From positions 1,032,950-1,096,949 of the forward strand of contig ML677342.1 in NCBI GenBank assembly GCA_007922305.1: a DNA stretch of 64,000 bases, given 5' to 3'. This DNA comes from Dermatemys mawii (lineage: Eukaryota > Chordata > Testudines > Dermatemydidae). Made by a program: the position numbers and the translations under genes. The notes beneath the pieces are model-generated. The model worked only from the letters and a program-made list of their open reading frames with translations. It was not told the DNA's origin and made no database searches. This document shows positions 13,076 through 25,310 of this stretch, in pieces (within the stretch, counting starts at the first letter, position 1; every line of letters begins with the position of its first letter).

Positions 13076-15479
13076 TCTGTTGAGTACAACTAACATAGCC
13101 CTGTCTTGGTGGGCTAAGTCATCTGAGTTAGCTTAACATGATAGGAAAATCATCTTACTGCTCATTAATAAGCAGGCTAACTCATTTGAAGCTGTCTTGG
13201 AGTGTCAGGAAGTCTAAGCTACAACGTAGCCAACTAACATGGCTGTAAATGTATTTGCCTGCATCTTAGTGAACACTAAGAAGGCTTTCTGTCATGTTTG
13301 AAGTAACATAATTGATAAACATACCCCCTTTACATGTGAAGACAAGGCTATAGGGGCTTTCACACCACTCCTTACACACATACATACACACACACGCTCT
13401 CCCTCGCTTCTGCTGGTGTAAGGAAAAGGGTCCATGACATTCCTGAAATACAAGAACTCTGAACTGTGTTTTCACCTCCTGGGAACCTTTGTTGCCTGGG
13501 ATATGTCAATGCATCTTTCAGGGAGTGCTGACACTGTACAGGGCCAGTCCCCTGCATGAAGCAAGGTTAGGAGAAAGCAAAGGTGAGTTTTAAGCCATTT
13601 TTGCACACAGACTCTGAGCTGTACTCTCTGCCCCACAGTGACATCCAGGGACTTGGCCCCTATTTTCTGTAAGATGAGTTTATTTTAATCCTTGGAAAGG
13701 GTACAGACACCTTTTTACTTTAATTTAGTATTAATTGTTGTGAAAAAAAGAAAACCTCAGTGTGTTTTGCCACATTGTGTCTGAACCATTATCATTTTTA
13801 CTAGCATGAAATATGAAATCTACTATAAAAGGAAAGTGCATGCATGATCTATGTAACAATATACCTTAGTATTTTAAAAAGTTCTGCTCTTCTGGTTTCA
13901 AAAAACTCATTTAAACTCCAGTTGAGGGGAAGGTACTTCAGCATGTGTGTAAATTAAGCATGTGTGTAGTCTTATTGATCTTAGTAGAACTGTTCACTGA
14001 GTTTAACGTTACACACATTCATAAGTACCTTGTAGAATACCTGGTGACCAGTAGGGTAGTCTAAGCTCATTAACATTTTCTGTTTGTTTATTATATTTTA
14101 AAACTTTAAACAAAAATGTCAAATTACTCAAAGCCAGCGAATGGTGCACCTGGCTAGAGGTAACCACATATTTCTGTCACTGTTACCTTCATCTTCTCTT
14201 CCCCCATTCCTTTAGTTTGTTTGTAACATTCTTGTTTAAAGCTGGCTGGAAATTTTCCAACAAAACTTTTTTTGTCAGAAAATGATGATTCATCAAAATG
14301 TTTTCCAGAAATATTTTGGTTTTGATAACCTTCCACTGAAAAACAGGCATGGTTTGAATAGAAACCTGCCTTAGACTGCTTGGGTAGGGTTACAACAGAA
14401 ACCTGCCTGGTTTCCTGTCAGCTGGAGGAGTCTGGGCTTACAGGATCTGTGGTTCTGGGTCAGCTCTGCCATACAGACTACTTTAGAGTTGGGGATTCCA
14501 AGGGTCCTGGATCCAGACTGGGACCCTGAAAACTCTGGGATCCCCAGCTGGAGAAAAGGACTTTCCAGGGCTAGGCTCCCTGCTTCACAGCAGGGGCCTG
14601 AGAAGATCTGACAATCCTGACTTGTGCTCCTCACTCCACGGCAGAAAATCAATAGACTCCCCCAACTCCAGAGGACTCCCTGGGAGCCCAGAGTCAAGGC
14701 AAGCTGGCATCTCCATTGTGTTTAAAAGAAATTTGAATGCAAATATTTAAATATTTCTGAAATGAAAAAGATTCTGAATTTCCATTCTGTGGGAAATTTC
14801 AAAATTTCTAGTTTTTATTTTGATTGAGAATTTAAACTTTTTTTTTGAAATGTCAGAATTACCTATAGAACAGAAGGAGTTTTAAACAGCTCTACTCATG
14901 TTGCATTAAATTAGACACATAACCTTCACGGCAGGAATTCTTTCTTACTATCGTTTGAATGGCACCTAGTTCAGTAGGGTCCCTATCCTGATTAAAGCAT
15001 CTGGGTGCTACTGGAATGCAACTAATAAACAGGGGAAATGTGCTAATAATAATAAATGTATAATAATAAAGCTCATGACATTTAAAACAGATGGAGTTTT
15101 GGAAAAATCAGAGGTTAAGGAAGATATATACATGTCTTTTAACAACTGCTAAAGCCTTCCATAAATCATCTCTTATTCCAAAGAGAACATTTTGTAGGCA
15201 CCATAGGCAACAGAGCTACTGGTTCTAGAACTAGTTTTCGTTGCAAGTGGATGTTCTTTAATTCATCTCTTCACCCTCCCAGCAGTCCCAAGCCAGGAAT
15301 GGGACCAGGTTTCTTTTAATTAGTTTCCTCTTGCAGAAACATTCAATTCGATCAGACTCATCTCTTGCCCTTCTGATCAGATTTCTGATCAGTCCTTGTC
15401 TATTGACCCAGGATACCAGTTGAACACTTCACTTCAAACTGCAGGTTTTGAGGCTCCAAACACGGTCCCTCAGGGATTC

Positions 15480-16760
15480 TCAGAAACAGAGAGATCCTCT
15501 TCATCAGAAATACAACACATTTTATTAAATAGTAGAAAAGAATCTACAAGAAATAATTACCTTCAGAAATAGAATTATCTTGGTGTAACAGTCATGAAAT
15601 TTCAATGACTCTCCTTTTCCCACAGTATTGGATTCCCCTTTGGAATTGAAATCATTGAGTGTTTCTATTAATTTTGTTATGTTTCACTTAGCAGCAATAA
15701 GGACTTTTCACACATCCATAAGGGTTTTTTCCCAATCTTTGCTTACCAGACTATGGCAAGATTCCTACAAGATTTATCAAATATCTCTCCACAAATCAGA
15801 GCACCGGTACTTGAACCTAGTACATAATTGTCTTATGAAACACTCTTTTGAGCCACTAGTTGTGTGGTCTGTCTTAGATTTATCAGTGAAGACAACCTTC
15901 CTGGTGGCAATCACTTCTGCTGAAGGGCGAGAGAATTTGGGGTCTTAAGGGCATATCTCTGCCATTTATGGTATTCACTAGAGATAATGTGTTGCTACAG
16001 GCACATCCAAGATTTTTTCTTAACGTGTCCTACTCACAAAGCCATATTCTGTGTCCTACATGTCAGGAATCAGCATTCTACCAAGCTAGCACCAAGCCAC
16101 TCAGAAGATCTCCCAGACTGTTTGTATCCATTGTGGACAAAAACAAGGGTTTAGTAATGTTGAAACAAAGCTATCAAAATGAATCTCCAGTTGTATTAAG
16201 ATTTTGTTACAACAGAACTTCCATTCGGCCCCCCTCAAGAGTGACTGCATATTCCACAAATATCTATAACTTTACTTAAAAATGTACCAGTTGTAGACAG
16301 CTGTAGAGCAGCAACTTGTTCATACTTTTTCTAATCATTATGCCTTGGTACCTGTGGCAAGATCAGCTGCTGCTGTAGGCAAGGTAGTTCTCTCTTCTGT
16401 ATTGGATTCTGCTCTGAGCCCCCTACCTTCTTAATGAGGGTACTGTTTGGGAGTCATTTGAAGTGGAACAGCCACAGCAACACTGTCCCTGTGGGTGGAT
16501 CTGCTACTTGCCCTCTTTCCCCTCTTGCTTCAAAATCTCTCTTGTGGGTCTTTGAAGTAGAGAGGAAACTAAGGACAGTTTGCCCGTGTAGCCTCACATA
16601 GCTTTAGCACGAGGTATGAGGATGTCTGTGGTGCATGCATGGGCCGAATAGGCACTGCTATTAAAATCTCCAATCAAAGGTGCAGGTTCACCTGAAGTGG
16701 AGTACTCACAGGGGGACACCGCTCAAAGAATTCCAATTAATGCAGGAGGTGAGTAACCTC
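15480..16760 (+). pseudogene. Decayed DIRS-like retrotransposon, tyrosine recombinase end
   Basis: Two plus-strand frames, 15628-15948 and 15968-16279, together with the DNA to about 16350, read as a broken copy of the 3' protein of DIRS-type elements. Phrases such as FEPLVVWSVLDLSVKTTFLV followed by AITSAEG, then RKSPRLF-like and VDSCRAATCS-like text, match the recombinase region as I know it from turtle and amphibian DIRS elements. Stops and frame changes separate the pieces (stop at about 15946, another after 16277). The tail after 16420 (GTTTGGGAGTCATTTGAAG, then the GAATTCCAATTAATGCAGGAGGTGAG context) fits the non-coding end. DIRS elements integrate with a tyrosine recombinase and leave no target duplication, consistent with none being visible. 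No function is expected. Confidence 0.65.
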
Positions 16761-17528
16761 TCCATCTCTATATTCCCAATTTTCAGCCATCTATTTACAC
16801 ACTTATCAATTAAGTAATATGTCACAGGATCTTAGAGAATCTAGAGTTCATAATAAATATAAAACTCAAGCCAACCACTTGCAAAGTTATGGCTCAAGAA
16901 AGGTAATAGGTACTCTCTCTTCCATCAGTTTTTTATCTATACTCTAAACAGCATAACGTAGCCGTTCCCAGTATCCTGGCAACTTTACTGTTTTCTTCCA
17001 TTATGGCTGTGTAGTAGACATGATTTACTTATTATATAGATTAAGATTATGCTCCCTCGAGAGAATGAAAAGGAGAATGAGGAACAAGGGAGGCATGTTT
17101 TTTTCACAAGGAAGTTGAAATATTAAGATGATTTTTTGACTGGTTTATGGAGTAGTAAGCAGATTACTTCTGTGGTAATCTGTCGGCTCTGGGAACGAAA
17201 TGGTTTTGGCCAGAATCCTACATACAGATATATAGTAACTTCTGGAAGCTGATGGCTAAATGTTTGCTATGAAAAGTTTCTGCAGAGTTAGAGAAGGATT
17301 ATGCTACTGATATTTCAAACAGATTTCAATTTACAATCTACTTTCTAGTTTCCTTATTCCAGTTAATGCCTCCCAATACTCCATACTTGCCCCACAGATG
17401 CCATATTACAAAACATTCACTTTTGGACTGAAGTGGTTGCATTAATTCAACCCAAATGTATTGTTCCTATCAATAGGCCTGCTCTGCTCTCCAGATAAAT
17501 GATCATCCAGAAAGCTGGAGCTTTCTTT

Positions 17529-17756
17529 GGGCTGCGCTACACTGGGGAGGGATGTCAACCTAAGATGCGCAACTTCAGCTACGCGAATAGTGTATCTGAA
17601 GTTGAAGTATCTTAGATTGACTTATGTGGCCATCCTCACAGCGGTGAGTCAACCACTGCCGCTCCGCCATCGACTCCTTTTCCTCCTCTTGAAGAGATGG
17701 AGTTCCGGAGTTGACGGGGAGTATGTTCAGGGATCGATTTATCGATCCCTGATACA
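17529..17756. mobile_element. Truncated Harbinger-type MITE
   Basis: The left end is GGGCTGCGCTACAC, preceded by TTT. The interior (CAACTTCAGCTACGCGAATA, CGGAGTTGACGGGGAG, ATCGATTTATCGATCCC) matches the intact copy at 41823-42117. The right inverted repeat is missing, so the copy is 3'-truncated. Confidence 0.7.
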
Positions 17757-19163
17757 TTGAACACTAGCAGAACAACTGAGAAAAAAACTGTATTGGCAAC
17801 CTCACTGAGATTTCTTCCCCTTTAGTCTTTTCTTATGATTTTTTCCTTTAATGACCCCTGAAAGCTATTCTCCCTTGAGCTACTGGATCACCTGAGCTAA
17901 TGGTTTCTGAATTTAACTAGTTCTTCCTCAACTCGTCATCTGAGATATGTAATAGGGTACAGTGTAGAAGTCTAATAAATTCTTGTTTGGACTAAGGCCC
18001 CTTTGCAATTCCCTAGCAGTGCAGAGTCCAAAAAGTAGGTTAAACTGTTCCATTTCCTTACCCTCATTTTCAAGCCCCTTTGCACTGACAGAGTGCTGTA
18101 AAGGGACTGTGGTGCAAGTAAATAGCAGGCCCAGTGTGCTGCTGGAAGCATGCTCAGCTGCTCAATGGGGATGGTGCATGTGCAGTCTGGTGATGTGAGA
18201 GGCTGATGCATGTTCAGTGAGGATGAACTCTTCAGAGATTTAGCAGTGCAGGTCTAGCAAATCTCTACAGAGCATCTGCATACTGCAGTTTTTCAAAGGC
18301 TTAAAACTTGGCTGCATTTTCACAGGGAAAGAAATAACATACCCCCAATGCAATGGCTAAAGCCCTGTCACATTTTAAGCACTGGGAGGAGGGGTGGGGG
18401 GCCTAAAGAACAGGTCACCAGATCTTTTTTTAATGTGAGCAAAACACATTCTTCTTCATTTACCTGGGTACTGGGAACAACTAAACTAATAATAAAGAGA
18501 GCAAGAAAATTCAGTCTGAGGCAGATCCCTGGCATATAAAACTTCATCCCAATCAGCTGAAGTTTGACGAAGATATAAGCAACTGAAAATACTTCCCATT
18601 ATAAGGCCTTATTGGGCAATCTTAATAACAGGAGCTACCATCCTTGCCTATAATTTAAAACACAATCCATTTGATTTATATGCTGCAGCACTGAACACAC
18701 CAATGTAAATTCCATCCCTGCCATATGCACAGTCTCAGCACAAGCCTCTATGGAGACTGTAAACTCTGTTGTTCTTCAGCTGCTTCTACCCCACTGTGAC
18801 GTGACTCATTGGAATATTTAAGTGGAAGGACCCATGGAATAAACGTGAAAAGCCCCATTCCCTGGGCAAGGCCCTGACTGACTGCATCCCTCTGACCTGC
18901 GCCATGCGTTACTGACATGGGGAAATGGCCCCATTTAAATTTTCATATGGTTCACATATTAAACTCAAATGTATCCCAAAAGCCTAAGGCGCTCGACCCT
19001 GCTCCGATCACTCATGGGCATTTCCGTCATCTAAGAGCAGCTAAATCACTTTGCAAAGGCACTTTAAATGGAAATATTTTGATGGCTCGGCTCTGGGGGT
19101 AACTGGGTGAGTCTCCTCAGAGGTCAATCTGTGGGGTGACCACGCTTGCACCCGCTCAGCGCT

Positions 19164-19283
19164 ATGGTGACTAGATGCCCCAATTTTACATGGACAGCTC
19201 CAATTTTGGGGTCTTTTTCTTCTATAGGCTCCGATTACCCCCCACGCCTGTCTGATTTTTCACTCTTGTTGTCTGGTCACTCT
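19164..19283. mobile_element. Short TIR element (GGTGACYAGAT type)
   Basis: GGTGACTAGATG at the left pairs with GTCTGGTCACTC at the right, giving a 120-bp non-coding unit with the inner text CCAATTTTACATGGACAG. It resembles a high-copy amniote MITE. It sits about 120 bp before the ARB2A CpG island. Confidence 0.6.
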
Positions 19284-19399
19284 ACCCAGCGCACTCAGCC
19301 TGAATGAACCTCTGGGTTCACTGGCCCCTGCAACGGTTTCATTGAGATTCTGGGGATTCTCTTAGGTTGCCTCGATCTGGCTCCTAAAAGGCGCCTTCT

Positions 19400-20330
19400 C
19401 AGGCTAAGAAGGCAACAGCCGTGGCCCACAAAGGGGCGGGGCTGCCACCAGGTGACCCCGCCCCGCCTGCCCTGAGGCCCCGCCCATCACCCTCTGGGTG
19501 CAAGCGGGGGCCCCACCGCTTCCAGATTCCCTGAGCAAGCTCCGCCCCTCTCCCCTACGACGGTCGCGGCGGCTGCTCAGAAGCGTCAGGGAGAGAAGCT
19601 TCACTTCCGGGTTCCTTACTGAGTCGGTACGTGATGACGCCATATCCGCCGACCCCGGAAGTGGAACTCGAACTTGGCAGCGGCGCCGTGAATCGCGGAG
19701 GGGAAACAGCCAGGAGAAGTGGCGCGTGTCCCGGTAACGGCGCCTCGCCCCGCCCGGCCCTTCCGGGACAAGGGGCACCAGGTATGTGGGGATGGGGGGC
19801 GAGGGGATTGTGCTCTTGCTGTGTCCGCGCGCTGCTGCCGCAACCACAGATCGACAGCTCGCTCCCCCCCCCCCCGCCAGTGACAGCGACTCCCCTGCGC
19901 GGGCAGCCGGTGCGCCGAGACCTGGTGCCAGACGGTTCAGTGGCCAGGGCCGCCCCTCGCTCGGGCTCCGGTTCCCTCCGCCGCTCTGCACCCGGCGCCC
20001 CCGGCTGACAATGTCGCACACGGGGGGGTGGGGTGTCTCTTTCCATCTCCCAGCAGAGCGAGCCGGGCTCCCTCTCCAAGATTGTCACATTGGCCAGAGC
20101 CTCCCTCGCACGCACCAAAGATCGCTCCCCTGCCGCAGCCAGCCCTACCCTGGAGAGGGCCCCCATTCCCGTCTCCCTCCCTACACACCCTGCAGGGTCA
20201 CAGTGCCCCTCGCTCCGGGGCTTCCTGTGCCCCACAGGGGAAGTCACAGTAGCCAGAGCTTTCCCAGAGAGGCCGAATGTCTAAGTGTCAAACTTATTCC
20301 GAGGAGAGGGCTAAAGCCGCTGGAGTGATA
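19400..20330 (+). promoter_or_regulatory. CpG island, probable ARB2A promoter
   Basis: CpG dinucleotides, rare elsewhere in the window, are dense here, and GC content rises sharply. ETS-type sites lie in opposite orientations: ACTTCCGG at 19613-19620 and CCGGAAGT at 19655-19662, with TTCCGGGA at 19761. A TGATGACGCCAT motif (about 19632-19643) could bind CREB/ATF or YY1 factors. A poly-C run lies at 19865-19874. There is no obvious TATA box, as expected for a housekeeping CpG promoter. Long open frames on both strands here (up to 230 codons) are consequences of high GC and not genes. Confidence 0.75.
19600..19781 (+). other. Predicted non-coding first exon of ARB2A
   Basis: The exon's 3' boundary is set by a consensus donor, CAG|GTATGT, at 19781/19782 inside the CpG island. 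The start is a guess: transcription probably begins near the paired ETS sites. The translation start lies in the next exon, so this would be 5' UTR only. An ATG at 19633 could act as an upstream start if transcription begins before it. Confidence 0.5.
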
Positions 20331-20479
20331 TGGTCCTTGTCTTGTATGTGCCCCTCTGACTTCCCCTGCTGCTGGTAGGAGGCTTATTTCTTATTTGCAT
20401 TGTGATAGTGCCTATGGGTCAGGATCCTGTTGTGTTAGTCACTGACCTAACATGTAATAAACAAATAACATGTAGTAGT

Positions 20480-20572
20480 CTCTGCTCTGAAAAAGTGTTG
20501 TTTTACCCAGGAAAGCTTATAGCCAAATAAATCTGCCAGTCTTTAAGGTGCCTCCAGACTCCTCATTGTTCC
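20480..20572 (-). mobile_element. Penelope-like element end fragment
   Basis: On the minus strand the fragment reads GAGGAGTCTGGAGGCACCTT, then AAAGACTGGCAGATTTATTT, then ATAAGCTTTCCTGGG. These are the same blocks as in the repeats at 5091 and 23912. It is truncated on both sides. Confidence 0.6.
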
Positions 20573-20934
20573 TGTACTGAAGAGTTTATGATCCAAGTTT
20601 GTACAAAGATGAAGGGTAGAACATGCTCTTTATGTGGTAGCTATATGTATGGGGCTTGACATGACAAATACTTAAGCGCATGAGCAACACTATTAGTTTG
20701 TGGGGGACTTTTCACATTCTTAAACATTTGTAAGATTGAGCCTTCTGTAAAGGTAGCACTGTATTAAAGCAGTTTCACTCGGGGGCGGGGGGGAATTGAT
20801 GACAGGTTGTTCTACAGTCCAGATTTTTTCTGCTCTCACTTATATGCTAATTTCAGTAAATATGCTCATATAAATCAAACAGTTGTCTGATGGTAAAGTT
20901 GGTAAATGCTTTTATCAAAATGTTGTTAGACTTA

Positions 20935-21209
20935 GGCTTTGTCTGCAGACAAAAGTTGTATTGCTTTAACTATACTAGAGTATTGAAAGCCACTCTTCTT
21001 CCCCAGCATGGTTATTGTTATACCAGTGTGAAGGTGCTCTGTACTGGTATATCTGTTCCTGTACAGTAAGGATAATGAGCTATACTGGTGTAAGTCACAT
21101 TTATACCATTATAGCTGCATCCATTTGAAGGGTTGTTTTGGTTTAACTGTATTGGTAAAAAATCATACCATAACTAACATACCTATACAAAACTATGTGT
21201 AGCCAGGCC
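20935..21209. mobile_element. Harbinger-type MITE
   Basis: The left end is GGCTTTGTCTGCAG, preceded by TTA. The right end is CTATGTGTAGCCAGGCC, followed by GTA. Inverted repeats are diverged and the 3-bp flanks differ at one base. The interior is rich in TATACTGGTGTAAG-type words. Confidence 0.6.
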
Positions 21210-21642
21210 GTAAGAGTTAATACTTATTTGAGGTGAGGAGCCAGTTATCAACTTACAGAGCTGTTTAGTCTGTTTGCAGACTCAGGAAGATGACACAGTT
21301 TAAGTTTTCAATTGGTTTGTCCTTAATTCATATTTTGGAAGATTTTCTTCACAACCATAAGGGGTAGAGACTTTAAAAAAAAAAAAGTGTCTTTGATTCT
21401 GAGGAACCTGTTTGATATTATCATGTGGGTCTGCTGTTTGACATTACTGGACATCTTTGATCTTTCCTATCCAGACAAAGTCAAAAAAGTCATGCACCAG
21501 TCATGGATAGAGAAGATGCAGAGATCCGCCCCTCCAGCTATGTGGCTTAGCTCCCTTCTTTACCACAAAACTGAAAGCAGAGTGTCAGAGCCTCCCGTCC
21601 CCTACCAGAGCAAGTGAGAATCACAATGGCCAGGGTCTCCCC

Positions 21643-21678
<36 letters not shown>
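21643..21678 (+). repeat. CTGT/CT microsatellite
   Basis: Five tandem GTCT units are followed by nine CT units. Nothing else is encoded. Confidence 0.9.
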
Positions 21679-22679
21679 GAAGAGAGAGAACACAAGCGAG
21701 TCACAATTGCCAGTGCCTCTCCCTGAGAGTAATACTGATTATTGTTTTCTCCTCTTCCTCCCCATTGAGTAATATGAATCATAGGGTCAGTGCGCCTTCT
21801 TTACTCTCCCTGATGATAGTAATAATAATTTTCTGAATTATTGCCAGTCCCTTTTGCCCCCTACCAGTAAATATTGGCCTATGGCTTCCTCCCGTGCTGC
21901 TTCCTCCCCTCAGCAGTGAGTAATAATAGCTGTTGTCCCTTTTCCCCTTCAGAGTAATACTTGTCAGTATTAAGGGTTATTCCTCCCTGTCCCCCAAAGG
22001 AGTAATAATAGCAACGCCTCTTCCGCATGCAGAGGTTTTTAATGGCGAATGTTACTTTCTTCACTCCAACCCCTATAGTGTGGTAGGTTTGTATTGTAGT
22101 TTAATGTTTTGTGAATAACGTTCTTTTATACATTGATGAAATAAATAAGATGGTAGTATACCTGGGAGGTATTCTGAGTTTTTTCTTTAACTTCAGAAAG
22201 AGGTACTAGGTATATCCCTCCATAGCCTTCCTTGTTTTAGAGGTTTGCACTTGTACCTTTTTTCAGTCCATACTAACCTTCTTATTTTAAAATGTCTACA
22301 CACAATGTTCCATCACTGTTGCAATATTTACATTGTGCATCATGCAGTTTGCAGCCCAGATTCCTAAAGCAGGAATTTTTAGAATTAGCTAGCTCTATTT
22401 TGAAAGATGTTTTATTTTTCTCAGAATATAGAGTATGAGGTAACATTTCTCATTATACATGCTATTTTTTATTTTGTAAAATTACTTGGCAGTTATATTG
22501 TTATAAAATAGAAAGCTCATACTCAAAACAAGAAAGTAATCAAACAAGCACAGGAGACACCTCACATTGTGCACTGGTTGACAAAGGGATTGCAGGAGCA
22601 CTGTGAAATTGTGCTGGGAGCACCAGCAACAATGGGGAAGCTATAACATCAGTACTTTTGTTTTACACCAGCCCAGCCA

Positions 22680-22760
22680 TTTGTCACTACCATATCCTGC
22701 ATCAGATCATTGTACCAGCCCATGGTACAATGATCTGATGCAGGATATGGTAGTGACAAA
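22680..22760. repeat. Perfect 38-bp inverted repeat (hairpin 1)
   Basis: Arms 22680-22717 and 22723-22760 are exact reverse complements, separated by a 5-nt loop (GCCCA). The arm starts TTTGTCACTACCATATCCTG. No homology to the repeat families above was recognised. It lies in ARB2A intron 1, so it could be transcribed. See findings for the adjoining second hairpin. Confidence 0.9.
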
Positions 22761-22772
22761 CCTTGCTATGAA

Positions 22773-22865
22773 CAGTCACAGTTGTAGTGGTGCATCTTTC
22801 CAATTTTTTTCTCTTCTTTTTAGTCTCTACAAATTTAGAAAGATGCATTGCTATAACTGTGACTG
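22773..22865 (+). repeat. 28-bp imperfect inverted repeat (hairpin 2)
   Basis: Arm A (22773-22800, starting CAGTCACAGTTGTAGTGG) and arm B (22838-22865) match at 24 of 28 positions. All four mismatches become G-U pairs when the plus strand is read as RNA, so the stem is fully paired as RNA. The loop is 37 nt and pyrimidine-rich. It starts 12 bp after hairpin 1 ends. Confidence 0.8.
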
Positions 22866-23911
22866 CCACTAAGACTGCTGCTCTTCACAGAAAGAAGCAG
22901 AAGTAAAACTAGCAGGACTTGTTTGTTTCCTTATGAGAGACAAATGAACAGAAGTGTGACACTGATGTGATCTGCAAAAGTTTAACTGCTGCTCCGTTAT
23001 TAGTAAGCTGTGTACAGGAGCTACAGAGGTATCAAACTGATGCTGCTAGGCGTGGCTTTGATACTTCAACATGTAGCTGTTCCACACTGGGAATGTGCAT
23101 ACAACTGATCACTCCATCAGGTGAAAAGTTAAAGGTTTATGTCAGTTTCACTAAATGGCTGCTGGGGCCTTCTTAACCAAGGATTGGCTATTGGGGAATA
23201 CAATTTTGCAAGACTTGATCCTTTTCTAGGTTGCTAGTCACTTTGACTAATCAAAAATTTACTGTGTGGTATCTGTTTGGCCTATCTGAAATGGACTAGT
23301 AATTTCAGCCTAATCCAGTTCCTAGTGGACATGTCCTCACATGAACAGCTACTGAAGGTGGCAATCTCAGCAGAGAAGCCACTGTTTTCAACATCCATTC
23401 AGCCAGTCTGCCTTTTCACATTAGAGGTGATCCCCTACAGTTCAGGTTAGCAGTACGTTGATGACTCAGTATAGAGAAGCTTACAGGTTACTGCCCTTAG
23501 TTTACTTATGGATAAATAGGGGGACTTCTATCTCTGTGGAAGTCATTCTGTCAGCCTTGATTATTATTAAATTCCCAACAAAAGAAATACTAAATTGCTG
23601 TTTCTGGAAAAGGGATAACAACTGAACATAGTGAACAAAACCATCAACCTACATAGATGCTGTGATTCCACTGAGGATAGCAATGCTATAGTTACAACTG
23701 AGAAGGAATTTCTGTTGTACTCTGTAGCCCCTTCTGTATTTTTTCACTATTGTTTTAATGCCATTTCTCTTAAGACTGTGCTACTTAATTTTTTGTGGGG
23801 TAATTTAAATGACCATATAGTAGATGCTTTGGAGTACAGTATGTAGTTAGGTAAAGTACTCCCTTACTCTGTGTTCAGCTACTGGAAACTTTCTCTAATA
23901 TTCTGCCAAGT

Positions 23912-24235
23912 ATCAGAGGGGTAGCCAGGGTAGTCTGTAACCACAAAAATGAGCAGTCTGGTGGCACCTTAAAGAATAACCAATGTATTTGGACATCAGC
24001 TTTCAGGAATAAAAAACCCACTGCTTCAGATTCATGGAGTGAAAATTACAAATGTAGGCATAAATATATGGACACATGAAGAGAAGGGAGTTGTCTTACA
24101 AATAGAGAACCATTGTTGACAAGGCCAATTCAATCAGAGTGGATGTGGTCCACTCCCAATAGTTGAGGAGATATCAGTACTAAGAAAGGGAAAATTGCTT
24201 TTGCAGTGAGCCATCTAGTCCCTATTCAAATCGTT
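23912..24235 (+). mobile_element. Penelope-like element end fragment
   Basis: It starts with GGGTAGCCAGGGTAGTCTGT and passes through GGTGGCACCTTAAAGAATAA and CCACTGCTTCAGATTCATGG. It then continues into about 150 bp of sequence that follows this end in longer copies (CCAATTCAATCAGAGTGGAT, TGTGGTCCACTCCCAATAG). No open frame. Confidence 0.6.
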
Positions 24236-25049
24236 TTGAGACTGCCCTCTTGGCTATTTTTCTTTTTAGGAGATACAATTTCTAAATGAACCTAATTATT
24301 TGGAATTCAAATTAAATAAATGGCATAACTTATAGACTAGGAGGGAGTAAAGCTTTAATTGGTATCAGTTAATTATTGGGTTTTTGCAAAGGTCCTGAAT
24401 GATAGACTATAAAACACAAAATACTAGACTTCTCATGAAAAGCCTAAAATCTCTGAAAATTCTGAAATACAAATGTCAGTTTTTCACCTTTTTTGAATGC
24501 ACAGAAAAACACTATCAAGTTGTGGATTTGAAATGAGTGATCAGTCTTGTCTAGTGCAGGAAACATATGGGGCCTTGGCAGGAGCCAGGATGCTTGCTCT
24601 TGGGCTCGCTCTGCCTGACTCTGTGGACTAGATTTCTGAGAGCAGCTGAGATTGAGAGTAGATGATGGGAGCTTTGGCAGAACCTGGTCCCCTCTCTCCT
24701 AACAGCTACTGAATTCTTTCCCATCCCTCCCATTCCTGTACTTAGTGATCTAAATTTTCAGGCTCAACATGATAGACACCAAGAGTAGGTCACGTGACTC
24801 CTGCCAAATCCTCTTCATCACCATCTTGTTTCAGCAACTTAAGGGGGGACAGATCCTTTAAGAAGAGGGAGAGAAGAAAAATAAACTCATGTGAAATAAG
24901 AGTATGATGAGGTGTGCTTTTGAGAGTACTTTACCACTAAGACCATGTCTCAGTCATGGCACTTCTTTCTGAAGAGATATAGCCAGAGATGAAACTGGTA
25001 GGCCAGATAGACAGCAGCTTAAAGAGAACCCACCAGAATGTATTGCTTC

Positions 25050-25310
25050 GTGGGAATGACACCAGTCCTTCAGGATCTGTACTGATTTCCAGTTTGAGTT
25101 CAAAGTGTTGGTTATAAAACCCTAAATTACTTGGAACTTACCTACTTGGGGGAGTGTGTCTATGCCATACTGTTGCAGATGTGACTAACATAGGTGCTAA
25201 CACTGAAGCACTCTTGGTTTAAAAAAGAGAGAGCTCCTGTTAGTATTCTGTCAGTCTCCAAGACTTTGGAATGTACTCCCTCCTGAAAATAGCCCTTTAA
25301 ATTGATCTTT
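25050..25310 (+). mobile_element. Possible L3/CR1-clade LINE fragment
   Basis: Phrases such as GAGTTCAAAGTGTTGGTTAT, CCTAAATTACTTGGAACTTA, CCTACTTGGG and TTTGGAATGTACTCCCTCC follow, in order, the conserved 3' coding end of L2/L3-like LINEs. It is heavily decayed, with no usable frame. Confidence 0.4.

Larger units (their letters stand above)
9207..19399. other. Intergenic region between KIAA0825-like 3' end and ARB2A promoter
   Basis: The 3' UTR of the upstream gene should begin here. No single poly(A) signal is compelling; AATAAA-type words occur near 10793. Beyond that the stretch holds repeats listed separately (10.46, 11.13, 12.34, 15.5-16.75, 17.53 and 19.16 kb) and otherwise unremarkable AT-rich DNA. 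A 19-bp tandem duplication (TTATTAGCCTAGGAGAATG twice) lies at about 12919-12956. No RNA gene or additional exon was recognised. Confidence 0.5.

Noticed and set aside
19404..20328. Overlapping open frames of 60-230 codons on both strands in the CpG island
   Set aside because: High GC removes stop codons; the frames overlap each other, show no domain and cross the predicted exon 1 donor.
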